34,367 nucleotides of DNA from Methanobacteriaceae archaeon (GCA_030539615.1 JAUNXU010000008.1:1-34367); one strand, 5' to 3'; counted from the first letter of the stretch, positions 19,497 through 30,712 are shown. Program-made: numbers and translations. The notes: a model not told the origin generated them from the sequence alone.

Positions 19497-19642
19497 AACA
19501 AAGTTATATTTTATATTATTTAAAACTATTTTAATGAGTCTTCCTAAAAAACAAACCCATATAAATTATAAAAATGATAACTAATAATATATTAAAGAAT
19601 AGAATACTATATATTAAAAATCAATAAAAAGGATCCTATAAA

Positions 19643-20731
19643 ATGAATACTAAAGAAATTAACATTTTTTCACCAGGAATAGTCATACTACTAGTACTGA
19701 TATATTTAATAGCCTCTATTGTAGGATTTTCATACAACATAAAAGGATTAACTGGAGTTAACAATAAAACAATAATTGTAATTTTATTTGGATTAATAGC
19801 ATATAGTATAGGAATTTTAATAGCTAAACAAACAAACAAAAAGTATAAAATAAAAAAATCAAATTTAATAGAACGTATAACTTCAAAGAATATAATATTA
19901 TCACTAGTAATAATAGGAATCATTTTACAAATAATAAATTTCATATATCTTGGTGGAATTCCATTATTTAGCGGATATCTTAAAGCAAAAGCAGCAACAA
20001 GAATATGGTTATTATCTTACCTAATATTTTTACCTTCTATAAACATATTATTAGCAAAATATTTCAATAAAAAACAGTACATTCTATTAATATTTGGATT
20101 AATATTATTTTCATTAACTGGATATAGAACAACTGCTATAGCAATATTAATAAGTGCTTTAATAACAATATATTACACCCAAAAAATACCATGGAAATAT
20201 ATTTTATTATCTATTCTTGGAATAATTATTATACTTCTCGGTATAGGATATATTGCAACTCAATTTATAGAATGGCAAACTTGGACATTAAATCCAATAG
20301 AATTATTATTTTATAGAGCAGGATACACATTACAAGTATTAAATAATGCTATAATGTTAGAAGCACAAACAAATGGACAATTATTATACAATACACTAAC
20401 TGGATTTTTAAAATCAACAGATCCTAGGGCAATAGTAGGACAAGTAACTTTAGGTTATTTTCATTCAACAACATCAACAATATTTGGACCAGCAATATTA
20501 GACTTCGGTATACCTGTAATGTTAATACAAATGATGGTTTTAGGATTTATATTAGAAACAATATCATCCATACAATTAAAAGAAAAAGGATTATTCACCG
20601 CATTATACGCCATATTAACAGCACACACAATTATATGGATAGAAACAGGCCCAACAGATTTAGTAATATTTTTATTCTTCTTAATTACAATAATAATAAC
20701 CATATTTAGTATTAAAACAAAGGAGGGTTAA
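19643..20731 (+). CDS. Multi-pass membrane protein, oligosaccharide-repeat polymerase-like
   Basis: A 362-residue protein with about ten hydrophobic segments. The pattern of clustered helices with a long extracytoplasmic loop (about residues 205-275, including LFYRAGYTLQVLNNA and GFLKSTDPRAIVG) resembles the archaeal putative O-antigen polymerase family (Wzy-like). Such enzymes join lipid-linked repeat units outside the membrane. An AAGGATCC motif lies ahead of the ATG. The next gene begins 4 bases after the stop with a strong AAAGGAGGG embedded in the end of this one, so the two are cotranscribed. The neighbouring divergent flippase supports glycan or wall-polymer export. Confidence 0.65.
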   Translation: MNTKEINIFSPGIVILLVLIYLIASIVGFSYNIKGLTGVNNKTIIVILFGLIAYSIGILIAKQTNKKYKIKKSNLIERITSKNIILSLVIIGIILQIINFIYLGGIPLFSGYLKAKAATRIWLLSYLIFLPSINILLAKYFNKKQYILLIFGLILFSLTGYRTTAIAILISALITIYYTQKIPWKYILLSILGIIIILLGIGYIATQFIEWQTWTLNPIELLFYRAGYTLQVLNNAIMLEAQTNGQLLYNTLTGFLKSTDPRAIVGQVTLGYFHSTTSTIFGPAILDFGIPVMLIQMMVLGFILETISSIQLKEKGLFTALYAILTAHTIIWIETGPTDLVIFLFFLITIIITIFSIKTKEG

Positions 20732-20735
20732 TAAT

Positions 20736-21806
20736 ATGAAAATTGCAATAGTAGCTGAAACAGCACCTGTAAAAACAATTATTCCAATAATAGAAAATAT
20801 TAATGCAAAAATAATCTCATTAACACATGACATAGGATCATACCAATTATTAGAACCATATAGTGAAAAAATACAACCAATAGGACAAGGTCGAAAAGGA
20901 CAAACTAAAAGAAGTAACTTCACCATAGCAAGACTAGTATTACAAGATACTTTAAGAACTATGAATGCATTAAAAAAACAAGAAGATATCGATTTAGTAT
21001 TAACCTGTGGCAATGCCGGAGATGCAAGAAAAGGAATATTAACATCAAAATTATTACATATTCCATGTTTACATATAGAACAAGACATATACAATCCAAC
21101 AGAAATGTTAGCATTTGCAAATTTAATAACAGTACCTAATAAACAACATGAAAAAATTATAAAGAAAAATTATGGAATAAAAAATACAATAAATATAAAA
21201 GGATATCCACAAGCAAAATATGTTTCACAAGCCATATTAGAACCTGAAGAGGAAGTATTTAAACAATATAATACAAATGATTTTTATGTATTAGTTCTTG
21301 GTGGAGATACAAAAACGAAAGATATTAAATCAATAATAAGAGAAGTAGAACAATTAAACAAAACAATACTTATAATCCCATTTAGATTTAATCCAGAATA
21401 TGTAAGGCAATTTATAAGAAAGGAAAATATATTTATTATTACTGAATTTGTAGATTTATTAAGTTTAATGAGAGCATCACAAGGAGTTATCTATTCTGCA
21501 GGAATGGGAATAACTATAGAAGTAGGAGCATTGAATATACCTGCAATAAAAATATTAGGATTTCATAAAAAACATGCCAGTATTGATTTAGCAAGAAGTC
21601 TTGGAATAAATGTTATTAATATCCATCAATTAACAGAAGCAATAAATATAATGAAACCTACAAATGGAAAACAATTAATACAAAATGGGGATAAAGCAAG
21701 TAAAAAAGTAGCAGAAATAATAACAAATTTCCAATTATTTAATGGAAAAAATGGTGGAATAACCAGTATGAAAAAAATATGGGATGAAAGAAAACAATAT
21801 AGGTAA
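20736..21806 (+). CDS. GT-B-fold protein, UDP-GlcNAc 2-epimerase/MurG-like
   Basis: A soluble 356-residue protein with two Rossmann-like halves. The first opens MKIAIVAETAPVKTIIPIIENI and contains LVLTCGNAGDARKGILTSK and PCLHIEQDIYNPTEMLAFAN. The second contains YVLVLGGDTKTKDIKSI and the sugar-nucleotide-site-like VIYSAGMGITIEVGALNIPAI, where a Gly-rich loop is followed by a Glu. This resembles UDP-GlcNAc 2-epimerases and DUF354/MurG-type enzymes. Its position in a two-gene operon with a polymerase-like membrane protein, next to a flippase, suggests a step in wall or surface glycan assembly. The exact activity is not determinable. Confidence 0.65.
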   Translation: MKIAIVAETAPVKTIIPIIENINAKIISLTHDIGSYQLLEPYSEKIQPIGQGRKGQTKRSNFTIARLVLQDTLRTMNALKKQEDIDLVLTCGNAGDARKGILTSKLLHIPCLHIEQDIYNPTEMLAFANLITVPNKQHEKIIKKNYGIKNTINIKGYPQAKYVSQAILEPEEEVFKQYNTNDFYVLVLGGDTKTKDIKSIIREVEQLNKTILIIPFRFNPEYVRQFIRKENIFIITEFVDLLSLMRASQGVIYSAGMGITIEVGALNIPAIKILGFHKKHASIDLARSLGINVINIHQLTEAINIMKPTNGKQLIQNGDKASKKVAEIITNFQLFNGKNGGITSMKKIWDERKQYR

Positions 21807-21813
21807 TTTTAAC

Positions 21814-22371
21814 CTATTCCACAGTAAAACCTATAAGAACAGACCCTAAAGAATCTTCAGTAGAATATCCATAATGTTTAAGGAAAAAATCATTAGTATC
21901 TGCTGATGGAATTGCCATAATCATATCTTTAACATTTGATAAATCAATATCACCCAATATTTTAGAACCTACTTCTGATATAAGAAAATATTGTTCTTCA
22001 GCTTCCATTCCAGATACATTAGTAAATGATACAAAATTATCAGATATGAAATAAACATCATCCCTATTACGATATTCTTCAAGTTCATCTTCATCATATA
22101 CTTCTTCACCAATTAATTTTCCAGATTTTGTTAATAATTCTAAAGAAGCCATAGGGATAGCTTGTACATCATTTCTCTTTATAATAACTGCAACATACTC
22201 TGATTCAAAAGCATCATTTAACCCTTTATTAACTACAGGTATCATTTCATCAAGCCGTCTTAATTCTATTTCCAATATTCTTTTTTTCATATCATCAGAT
22301 AATATTTCAGATTCAACAACAGTATTATCCTCTTTAATTTTCCCAATAATTTGTTCTGGATCGTTATACAT
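21814..22371 (-). CDS. Conserved-looking hypothetical protein
   Basis: Not recognised. A soluble, acidic 185-residue protein with an N-terminal helical part (SDDMKKRILEIELRRLDEMIP) followed by alternating strands (YVAVIIKRND, DVYFISDNFVSF, QYFLISEVGSKIL) and an ending DSLGSVLIGFTVE. No catalytic motif, cysteine cluster or membrane segment is seen. The start is placed at ATG 22371 because GGTGA sits 8 bases ahead; an ATG at 22389 lies upstream of that site. The stop is 7 bases from the stop of the convergent GT-B gene. Confidence 0.7.
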   Translation of the reverse strand: MYNDPEQIIGKIKEDNTVVESEILSDDMKKRILEIELRRLDEMIPVVNKGLNDAFESEYVAVIIKRNDVQAIPMASLELLTKSGKLIGEEVYDEDELEEYRNRDDVYFISDNFVSFTNVSGMEAEEQYFLISEVGSKILGDIDLSNVKDMIMAIPSADTNDFFLKHYGYSTEDSLGSVLIGFTVE

Positions 22372-22570
22372 TAAAAAAATCACCAACATACTCTTTATAA
22401 AATGTGTTAATTATTAATAGATTTATTTTGCTAAATATATATTATTATACAAATATTATTTAAAACAACATCAAAAAATAGTATTATATCTCTAGGAACA
22501 TTATGAATTAAATTATTAATTTAAGAAATTAAATAATTTTTATAAAATTGATATAAAGAATAATTATTAA

Positions 22571-22591
22571 AAATAAAAAAAGAAAAAAAAA
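22571..22591 (-). terminator. Oligo-T terminator after the histone gene
   Basis: On the minus strand the histone stop is followed about 25 bases later by T9-C-T7-A-T3, a strong archaeal oligo-U signal in a single-gene unit expected to be highly expressed. Confidence 0.6.
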
Positions 22592-22615
22592 GATATTATG
22601 TATGTTAATGCGTGA

Positions 22616-22825
22616 TTAGAATTTAATTTTAACTACTAATTCGATATCTTCACCTTTAACTGTTTTTCTACCTGCATGTTTTGCAATTTTAACAGCTTCT
22701 TCTGAAATTTGCATACCGATTTCTTCAAGTTCTTTTGTAAGTTCTACTTTTGCATCATCACTAATTCTTGCAGCACCAGCATTTTTTAATAGTCTTCCTA
22801 CTGGAGCAATTGGTAATTCAGACAT
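22616..22825 (-). CDS. Archaeal histone (HMf family)
   Basis: A 69-residue histone-fold protein that wraps DNA as dimers and longer stacks. [20 protein letters not shown], then ISDDAK, and the ending [18 protein letters not shown] match the HMfA/HMfB pattern residue for residue in the DNA-contact and dimer regions. The start is ATG 22825, 7 bases after a perfect GGAGGTGA (22833-22840); an ATG at 22831 would be only 1 base from it. The C-terminus (KIKF) lacks the double lysine tail of HMfB. It is a monocistronic gene with a strong terminator, preceded by a 440-base gap holding the GC-rich hairpin element. Confidence 0.97.
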   Translation of the reverse strand: MSELPIAPVGRLLKNAGAARISDDAKVELTKELEEIGMQISEEAVKIAKHAGRKTVKGEDIELVVKIKF

Positions 22826-22840
22826 AAACATTTCACCTCC

Positions 22841-23157
22841 TTAATTAATTAATTAATAATATAATCCCATTAGTATTTAAATGTATCGTCTTCTTATAAT
22901 ATTTAAAAATAGTAATTACATTAGTTAGATGTAGAAATATAACAAAAATATGTGAAAAAAGTTTGATAAATAAAAAAAAATATAATCCCAAAATAAGAAT
23001 ACTAAATAAACATTTATTAAAATATTAGTTGAAAAATGAACATTTTAATATACATAAAACTAATTATTAAAAATAACAATTAATTTGTTAAATATGTGAC
23101 ATGATAATTATTGTAAAAATAGTTACATAGACTAATAAAAAAATTTATTATTAATTA
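22841..23157. other. AT-rich gap upstream of the histone gene
   Basis: No gene is seen on either strand. The histone promoter must lie in its left part (for example AT-rich TATA-like sequence around 22895-22910 on the minus strand), but composition prevents a firm call. The right part leads into the GC-rich element at 23158. Confidence 0.4.
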
Positions 23158-23249
23158 AAGCGGGGTGAATAGACGGGTGGTGTCTATCCACCCCTATGAA
23201 GAATAAACTGGTGGTTGTTTAAACTCCATATTTATTTTTTTATTTTTCT
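23158..23249 (+). ncRNA. Candidate structured small RNA (GC-rich double hairpin)
   Basis: A stretch of about 60 bases (23160-23220) is roughly half G+C in otherwise about one-quarter G+C DNA. It contains no credible reading frame. GGGGTG (23162-23167) pairs with CACCCC (23189-23194), then after one A/C mismatch ATAGAC pairs with GTCTAT, leaving the loop GGGTGGT (23075+100 to 23181, i.e. 23175-23181). A second hairpin pairs TAAAC (23204-23208) with GTTTA (23217-23221) around TGGTGGTT, so both loops show GGTGGT. On the plus strand T7 (23235-23241) and T5 tracts follow, as expected for termination. A TATA-like AT stretch at about 23134-23146 would place a start near 23162. The strand is inferred from the T tract. 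A protein-binding DNA dyad or mobile-element remnant remains possible. Confidence 0.45.
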
Positions 23250-23270
23250 TATTATTTAAATATTATTATT

Positions 23271-23278
23271 AAAAAAAA
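23271..23278 (-). terminator. T8 tract after get3
   Basis: Eight T on the minus strand immediately follow the get3 stop codon. This would end the get3 transcript before it reaches the GC-rich hairpin element, supporting independence of that element. Confidence 0.5.
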
Positions 23279-23280
23279 TA

Positions 23281-24402
<1,122 letters not shown>

Positions 24403-24459
24403 TAAATAAAAAACAAGTTTAAAAATAGTTTAATGAATTAAATAATATTAAAAAGAAGA

Positions 24460-25194
24460 TCATATTTTCTGTTGGCCATAAACTTCTTTAATAAATGTTA
24501 ATTTCTTAGCAATATCTTCATTTTCAGGATCTAAAATTAAAACTTTGGTTCTCAATGGTTTATCTTTCAATAATTTAAAATATTTTACTTTACTGTAATT
24601 AAATCGTATCTTTCCTTTATTTTTTCCAGCACTAAGAACAGAATCACCATAAACATCAGACAATTCCCCATTAGGCATACAAGTAACAATTAATGATTCT
24701 ATTTTTAGATTAAGTTTATTATACAATATTACAATAAAATAAGTCAAACAAATTTTCTTAGTTTTATCATTTTTAGTGTAAAAAGTAGGTAAATTACCTG
24801 AATATTCCCGTGATTTTGCACCTTTGACTGAAAATTTTCCTTTATAACTATTTTGATTATCTCCAACAAAAATATTCTTACTAAAATCACCAATATTATT
24901 TATAGTAACTGTTTTTATATCAATATGAACAAATGCATTGTATGTTTCAAAAAACATGTCAGACCCTATAGGTGAGGAATTAGGTTCGCCAAATTGATTA
25001 AAAAGCCAATAAAAAATTCTTTCAGATCCTGTAGCAAAATCTGAAGTTTCTTTTCCTAAAAAATCTTCCCAATCTGATTTTATAAGTTCTTTTGTATTAA
25101 ATCCCTTTAACATTTTTTGCTTATCTACCTGTAATAGATAATAAATTTGTTTTAAATATTCATATTCCCAAAATTCTATTTCTTCTAGTTTCAT
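24460..25194 (-). CDS. Type II restriction endonuclease, PD-(D/E)XK-like
   Basis: A 244-residue protein directly downstream of a cytosine-C5 methyltransferase. The candidate active site is GSDMFF (Asp79) followed after a short span by HIDIKT (Asp92-x-Lys94), with Glu58 in an upstream helix, which matches the PD-(D/E)XK nuclease pattern. Length and position are typical of a type II enzyme that recognises the same site as its methylase. The recognition sequence cannot be read from the protein. The ATG lies 15 bases after the methylase stop, with GAGGAT ahead of it. I did not recognise a named restriction enzyme family. Confidence 0.75.
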   Translation of the reverse strand: MKLEEIEFWEYEYLKQIYYLLQVDKQKMLKGFNTKELIKSDWEDFLGKETSDFATGSERIFYWLFNQFGEPNSSPIGSDMFFETYNAFVHIDIKTVTINNIGDFSKNIFVGDNQNSYKGKFSVKGAKSREYSGNLPTFYTKNDKTKKICLTYFIVILYNKLNLKIESLIVTCMPNGELSDVYGDSVLSAGKNKGKIRFNYSKVKYFKLLKDKPLRTKVLILDPENEDIAKKLTFIKEVYGQQKI

Positions 25195-25209
25195 TTTAAA
25201 TAATCCTCT

Positions 25210-26457
25210 TCATGATTTTGCTTTTAACATTTGTCTAGTACAATCTGCAATTTTATGGGCAAGTTTCACAGGGACCGCATTACCTACTTGTCTATGCATA
25301 GAATTAAGACTACCTTCAAATACAAATTCATCAGGAAAAGTTTGTAACATTGCACATTCCCTTACAGAAAGTCTTCGTTTCTTATTTATATGTATTTCAG
25401 GACTAGTAGCAGTTATTGTATCACTAGGCCTATTCCAATTTGTTATACGTAATGATTGCTCAAATACTATTTCTTTTTCAACAAGATCAGTTACATATTT
25501 ATCATATTTATTATCAAAATTAAGAATTTTCTTAAGTTCCCACCAGTCATCAACAGATGGTATAGACCCGGAATTATTATCTTTTCTAAACCAATGCCCT
25601 GCAGTATATTTATATCCTAAATATTCATCTATTTTCTTAACACTCCAATCAGATTTATTTTTCCAATAATTTAAATAATCACAAATATCCGCTTGATTTA
25701 CGTCATATTTTCTTTTCCAAAAAGTATCTGCAACATTAGTATAAGCTATGTGATTATAAATTGTCCTTTCATCTACTTTTATGGGATTATTTGTAATTTT
25801 TATATTTTTTAAAAATCCTATAGTTTCATTAGTAGTAATGTAAGGTTTTAAAGACTTATTTTCTTCTAAATTAGAATCAAAATCTTCCAAAGTAAGTTGT
25901 TTAGATTGTTTTTTGATATTAGTATGTGTTTTAGTAGGGAAAATATTCTTAATATCAATTCGATTTCCTAAAATTATAATTCGTTCTCTTGCTTGAGGTA
26001 CCCCATAATCAGCAGCATTTAAAACTTCAATATTAATTTTATATCCTATATTTTCAAAATCTTGTTTTATCATTTTAAGAACTTTTCCATTTTCCATAGA
26101 AAGAAGTCCCTTAACATTTTCAGCTAGGAATATTTTAGGTTGTTTGTCTTTTATTACCCTGAGCATTTCTTTATATAAAAAATTACGTTTATCATTCATA
26201 TTTCTTTTTGTATTGGCAACTGAAAATCCTTGACATGGAAACCCACCTATAATCACATCAGGATTATTTGGAATGTTATCACTGTCTATGTTACAAATAT
26301 CTCCAAGAACTATGTGATCCCCTATATTTTTTTTATAAGTGGATACCGCATCTTTATCAAAGTCATTTGCCCATTCAATTTTGAAATTAGCTTTTTTAAA
26401 ACCTAAATCCATCCCCCCAGCTCCTGAAAAAAGGGATATTACTGAATAATTTTTCAT
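25210..26457 (-). CDS. DNA (cytosine-5) methyltransferase
   Basis: Methylates a cytosine within a specific DNA site, protecting the chromosome from the partner nuclease. Motif I is FSGAGGMDLGF (residues 10-20), motif IV is GGFPCQGFS with catalytic Cys75, motif VI is ENV (113-115), motif VIII is QARERIIILG, and the C-terminal motifs are RPSDTITA and MHRQVGNAVP. The variable region between VIII and IX, the target-recognition part, contains an aromatic block, YTAGHWFRK, then GSIPSVDDWWELKKIL. At 415 residues it is complete. It is the first gene of the restriction-modification pair, so protection is made before the nuclease. No control (C) protein gene is seen. Confidence 0.93.
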   Translation of the reverse strand: MKNYSVISLFSGAGGMDLGFKKANFKIEWANDFDKDAVSTYKKNIGDHIVLGDICNIDSDNIPNNPDVIIGGFPCQGFSVANTKRNMNDKRNFLYKEMLRVIKDKQPKIFLAENVKGLLSMENGKVLKMIKQDFENIGYKINIEVLNAADYGVPQARERIIILGNRIDIKNIFPTKTHTNIKKQSKQLTLEDFDSNLEENKSLKPYITTNETIGFLKNIKITNNPIKVDERTIYNHIAYTNVADTFWKRKYDVNQADICDYLNYWKNKSDWSVKKIDEYLGYKYTAGHWFRKDNNSGSIPSVDDWWELKKILNFDNKYDKYVTDLVEKEIVFEQSLRITNWNRPSDTITATSPEIHINKKRRLSVRECAMLQTFPDEFVFEGSLNSMHRQVGNAVPVKLAHKIADCTRQMLKAKS

Positions 26458-26735
26458 AAAAAATACACTTCTTTAATTTTTAAATAGTAAATCATTATAA
26501 TAATATTTATATCAATTATATATATTATATTTCACTACTTGACAGAGTTAAACTATAAACAATGTATTATAATTACCTTTTATAAACTAGAAAAATATAA
26601 CAAAAATAAATCATTATGTTACAATAAACATATAAAAAAAACTTACACCACTATATAAACCTTTAACAAAAAAGAGTATATATTTTTAATTAAATAGATA
26701 TTAAATAATTAAAGAATTTGTATTGGAGGACAATC

Positions 26736-27581
26736 ATGATAAAATTACCTGAAATTGATGTTGATGAATTTATTGAAAGAGCTTGTGAATTTATAAAAGA
26801 AGTAGTAGAAAATTCTAAAACAGAAGGAGTAGTTGTTGGATTAAGTGGTGGAATTGATTCAACTGTTATTGCTTATCTTGCTGTAAAAGCTTTAGGATCT
26901 GATAAAGTTAAAGGTTATATTTTACCATCTGTAACTACTTCAGATGAAGATTTATTTGATGCAAATCTTATAAAAGACAACCTTGATATTGAAGCTAGAT
27001 TAATTAGTATTGGTAATATTTATAATGAAATGGTAAAATCTTGTGAATATGAATCTACTCCAAAAAAGAATATAGAACTTGCTACTGCTAATTTCAAACC
27101 AAGAATAAGAATGTCTATATTGTATTATTATGCAAATTTATATAATTATCTTGTTATAGGAACAGGAAATAGAACTGAACTTGAAATAGGATATTTTACC
27201 AAATATGGTGATGGAGGAGTTGATTTATTACCAATAGGTGATTTATTTAAAGAAGATGTTTATGCAGTAGCTAAAGCATTAGAAGTTCCAGATCCAATTA
27301 TTAGAAAAAAACCTACTGCAGGTTTATGGCCAGGACAAACTGATGAAAAAGAATTAGGAATGATTTATCCAATTATTGATAGAATCTTATATTTATACCT
27401 TGATGAAGGATATTATGAAGAAGATATTGCTGATTTTTTAGAAATACCCGTTTCTGAAGTTGAAAGAATTATAGGAATGTTTAATAATGCAGGCCATAAA
27501 CGAGTAATGCCACCAATACTTTCTAGAAATGAATATACTGAAGAAGAAGATGAATATAATATATATATTGAAGAATGTTAA
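26736..27581 (+). CDS. nadE: NH3-dependent NAD+ synthetase
   Basis: Converts deamido-NAD+ to NAD+ with ATP and ammonia, the last step of NAD synthesis. The PP-loop SGGIDS is at 37-42 (VVGLSGGIDSTVIAYLA). GTGNRTELEIGYFTKYGDGG and KPTAGLWPGQTDEKELG are substrate-site signatures. There is no glutaminase domain, so it is the ammonia-using short form (281 residues). The start is ATG 26736, 5 bases after GGAGGA (26725-26730); an earlier ATG at 26718 lies upstream of that site. The preceding 278-base gap has a TATA-like ACTATATAAACC near 26650. Confidence 0.95.
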   Translation: MIKLPEIDVDEFIERACEFIKEVVENSKTEGVVVGLSGGIDSTVIAYLAVKALGSDKVKGYILPSVTTSDEDLFDANLIKDNLDIEARLISIGNIYNEMVKSCEYESTPKKNIELATANFKPRIRMSILYYYANLYNYLVIGTGNRTELEIGYFTKYGDGGVDLLPIGDLFKEDVYAVAKALEVPDPIIRKKPTAGLWPGQTDEKELGMIYPIIDRILYLYLDEGYYEEDIADFLEIPVSEVERIIGMFNNAGHKRVMPPILSRNEYTEEEDEYNIYIEEC

Positions 27582-27837
27582 AAGATGATAAATATTCATA
27601 CTTTTAATTTTTTTAAAACAATACACTTATCTTTAAATTACTTTTTTTATTAATTATAATATTTTTAAACTATTAAATACATATATATTTTATATACATA
27701 TTAAATTTTAAAAAATTTATTTTCATTATATATTAATTATTGATTTTTAGAATTTAGTTTTATTAATATTATTCATATGGAAAATTATACCAAATTTTAT
27801 GGATTATTTAAAAAAAAGATTATAGGAAATAAAAATA

Positions 27838-30702
27838 ATGGTTACACAAGATATAGAATCAAAATGGCAAAAGAAATGGGATGATGCTAAAATTTTTGAA
27901 TCAAACCCAGATAATAGAGAAAAAATATATCTTACAGTTGCATTCCCATACCCTAGTGGAGCAATGCATGTAGGACATGGACGAACATATACTGTACCTG
28001 ATGTATTTGCAAGATTTAAACGTATGCAAGGATATAATGTACTATTTCCTATGGCATGGCACGTTACAGGAGCTCCTGTAGTTGGAATAGCAAAAAGGAT
28101 TGAAAGAAAAGATCCATGGACATTAGACATATATAAAAATATTCATAAAGTACCTGAAGATGAATTAACAAAATTTACAGATCCAAATTATATTGTTAAA
28201 TATTTCAGTTCAGAATACCATGAAGATATGACTAATATGGGATATTCTATAGATTGGAGAAGAGAATTTAGAACTACAGATCCTCATTACAAACAATTTG
28301 TAAGATGGCAAATTAGACAATTAAAAGATAAAAATCTTATAAGAAAAGGAACACACCCTGTGAAATATTGTCCTGATGATGATAACCCTGTTGGAGATCA
28401 TGATTTATTAGAAGGAGAAGGAGTGGGAATTAATGAGTTAACCCTTATTAAATTTGCTTATGGTGATAAATTCCTTGTAGCTGCTACTTTTAGACCAGAA
28501 ACATTATTTGGAGCAACAAATCTATGGTTAAATCCTGATGAAGAATACATTACTGTAAAAACTAATGATGAAGAATGGATAATAAGTAAAATATCTTATG
28601 ATAATATTATTCATCAGAAAAAAGACATGATTGTAAAAGAAGAAGTAGATCCTAAAGAAATTATAGGAAGTGCTGTTAAAAATCCATTAAATAATACTGA
28701 TTTAGTAGTATTACCTGCAACATTTGTAGATCCTGATTATGCTACAGGAGTTGTATTTTCAGTACCTGCTCATGCACCAGCTGATTATATAGCATTAGAA
28801 GATCTTAAAAAAGATGAAGAAACTATTACTAAATATAACTTAAAAGAAGTTATAACTAACATTACACCATTATCTTTAATTGAATTAAAAGATTATGAAG
28901 GAATACCAGCAAAAAAATTCTTAGACAAATATAATGTTAAAAATCAAAAAGATCCAAATCTTAAAGAAGCAACAAATGAAATATATAAAATAGAACATGC
29001 CAAAGGAACTATGAATAAAAACACAGGTGACTACCAAGGATTAAAAGTTGTTAATGCTAGAGAACAAATAACAACTGATTTAATATCTAAAAATATTGGA
29101 GACAAATTGTATGAATTTGCTGAAAAACCAATAATTTGTAGATGTGGAAGTAAATGTGTTGTTAAAATATTAGAAGATCAATGGTTTGTAAAATATTCAG
29201 ATAAAGATTGGACAAAACAAACATATGATTGTTTAAATCAGCTAGAAATAGTACCAAAAGAAATTAGGTCTAATTTTGAATATTATCTTGATTGGTTAGA
29301 AGATTGGGCATGTGCAAGAAGATTAGGATTAGGTACTCATTTACCATGGGATAAAAAATGGCTTATAGAACCATTAACTGATTCAACAATTTACATGTCT
29401 TATTATACAATAGCAAAATATATGGATCAAATTCCAGCAGAAGATTTAAATGATGCATTCTTTAGTAAAATATTCTTAAATAAAGAAGATTCAATAAATC
29501 ATACAACAAATAATATAAGTCCTGAGTTAACTAAACAAATAAGTGATGAATTTAATTATTGGTATCCATTAGACTGGAGATTATCAGCAAAAGACCTTGT
29601 AGGTAATCATTTATCATTTTTCATGTTCCATCATGATGCTATATTTGATAAAAAATATTGGCCAAAAGGAATAACCATTTTTGGAATGGGCTTATTAGAA
29701 GGACAAAAAATGTCCTCATCAAAAGGAAATATCATATTATTAAGTGATGCAATAAAAATCTATGGTGCAGATACTGTTAGACTCTTTTTAATGTCCTCAG
29801 CTGAACCATGGCAAGACTTTGATTGGAGAGAAAAAGAAGTAAATGGAATACAAAAAAGATTAAATTGGATTCAGAATTTACCTGAAAACATAGAAGAAAA
29901 AACAGGAAAAAAATTAGAATTAACAAAAGAAAACAAAACACCAGTAGTAACTAAAACCATTAATAAATGGATAATAAATCAAGTAAATACTAGAATTACA
30001 AATGTAACTGAAGCTTTAAATAAATTCCAAACAAGAAAAGCATTACAAGAAGGATTATTTTTACTTAAAAAAGATATAGATCATTATTATGCTAGAACAA
30101 AAATATATGATAATGAAGAATATGAAACATTACAATATGTATTAAATATATGGATAAGAATTTTATCACCATTTATTCCATATACAACCGAAGAAATATG
30201 GGACACATATAGTACTGATGACACATTTATGTCATTGAATAATTGGCCAATCCCTGATGAAACAGTGATGAATCCAAAAATAGAAAAAAATGAAGAAATA
30301 ATCCAAGATTTAGCACAAGATATAAAAGAAATTATTAAAATAACTGATAGTACACCAAAAACAATCCACATATACACAGCACCAGACTGGAAATATAAAG
30401 TATATGATATAGCTGATGAAATAGGTAAACCAGATATAGGTAAAATAATACAAACATCTATGAAAAAACAGGTATATGATAATAAAAAAGAACTATCACA
30501 ATTTGCAACAAAAACAGGAAAATCATTTAATAAAATAAATTATGTTGGAAAAATTGATGAAAAAGAGATAATAGAAGATGCAAAAGAATATCTTGAAAAA
30601 GAGATAAATGCTGAAATCAAAGTATATCCTAAACCAGAATATGATCCACAAAACAAAGCTCGAAATGCTACGCCATATAAACCAGCAATATACTTAGAAT
30701 AA
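27838..30702 (+). CDS. leuS: Leucyl-tRNA synthetase, archaeal type
   Basis: Class I synthetase that charges tRNA-Leu. The HIGH motif is HVGH at 44-47 ([17 protein letters not shown]) and the KMSKS motif is KMSSS at 624-628 ([11 protein letters not shown]). A long CP1 editing insertion lies between ([17 protein letters not shown], then VPAHAPADY). The archaeal/eukaryal type is shown by the DWRREFRT and [16 protein letters not shown] segments and the 954-residue length. AGGA precedes the ATG by about 8 bases. A 256-base AT-rich gap without genes separates it from nadE. Confidence 0.97.
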   Translation: MVTQDIESKWQKKWDDAKIFESNPDNREKIYLTVAFPYPSGAMHVGHGRTYTVPDVFARFKRMQGYNVLFPMAWHVTGAPVVGIAKRIERKDPWTLDIYKNIHKVPEDELTKFTDPNYIVKYFSSEYHEDMTNMGYSIDWRREFRTTDPHYKQFVRWQIRQLKDKNLIRKGTHPVKYCPDDDNPVGDHDLLEGEGVGINELTLIKFAYGDKFLVAATFRPETLFGATNLWLNPDEEYITVKTNDEEWIISKISYDNIIHQKKDMIVKEEVDPKEIIGSAVKNPLNNTDLVVLPATFVDPDYATGVVFSVPAHAPADYIALEDLKKDEETITKYNLKEVITNITPLSLIELKDYEGIPAKKFLDKYNVKNQKDPNLKEATNEIYKIEHAKGTMNKNTGDYQGLKVVNAREQITTDLISKNIGDKLYEFAEKPIICRCGSKCVVKILEDQWFVKYSDKDWTKQTYDCLNQLEIVPKEIRSNFEYYLDWLEDWACARRLGLGTHLPWDKKWLIEPLTDSTIYMSYYTIAKYMDQIPAEDLNDAFFSKIFLNKEDSINHTTNNISPELTKQISDEFNYWYPLDWRLSAKDLVGNHLSFFMFHHDAIFDKKYWPKGITIFGMGLLEGQKMSSSKGNIILLSDAIKIYGADTVRLFLMSSAEPWQDFDWREKEVNGIQKRLNWIQNLPENIEEKTGKKLELTKENKTPVVTKTINKWIINQVNTRITNVTEALNKFQTRKALQEGLFLLKKDIDHYYARTKIYDNEEYETLQYVLNIWIRILSPFIPYTTEEIWDTYSTDDTFMSLNNWPIPDETVMNPKIEKNEEIIQDLAQDIKEIIKITDSTPKTIHIYTAPDWKYKVYDIADEIGKPDIGKIIQTSMKKQVYDNKKELSQFATKTGKSFNKINYVGKIDEKEIIEDAKEYLEKEINAEIKVYPKPEYDPQNKARNATPYKPAIYLE

Positions 30703-30712
30703 TATAATATAC

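Noticed and set aside
23158-23249. Replication origin box, C/D-box RNA or tRNA-like gene
   Set aside because: G-strings recall origin boxes, but there is no set of repeats and no Cdc6 gene nearby. No C (RTGATGA) and D (CTGA) box pair and no cloverleaf can be drawn.
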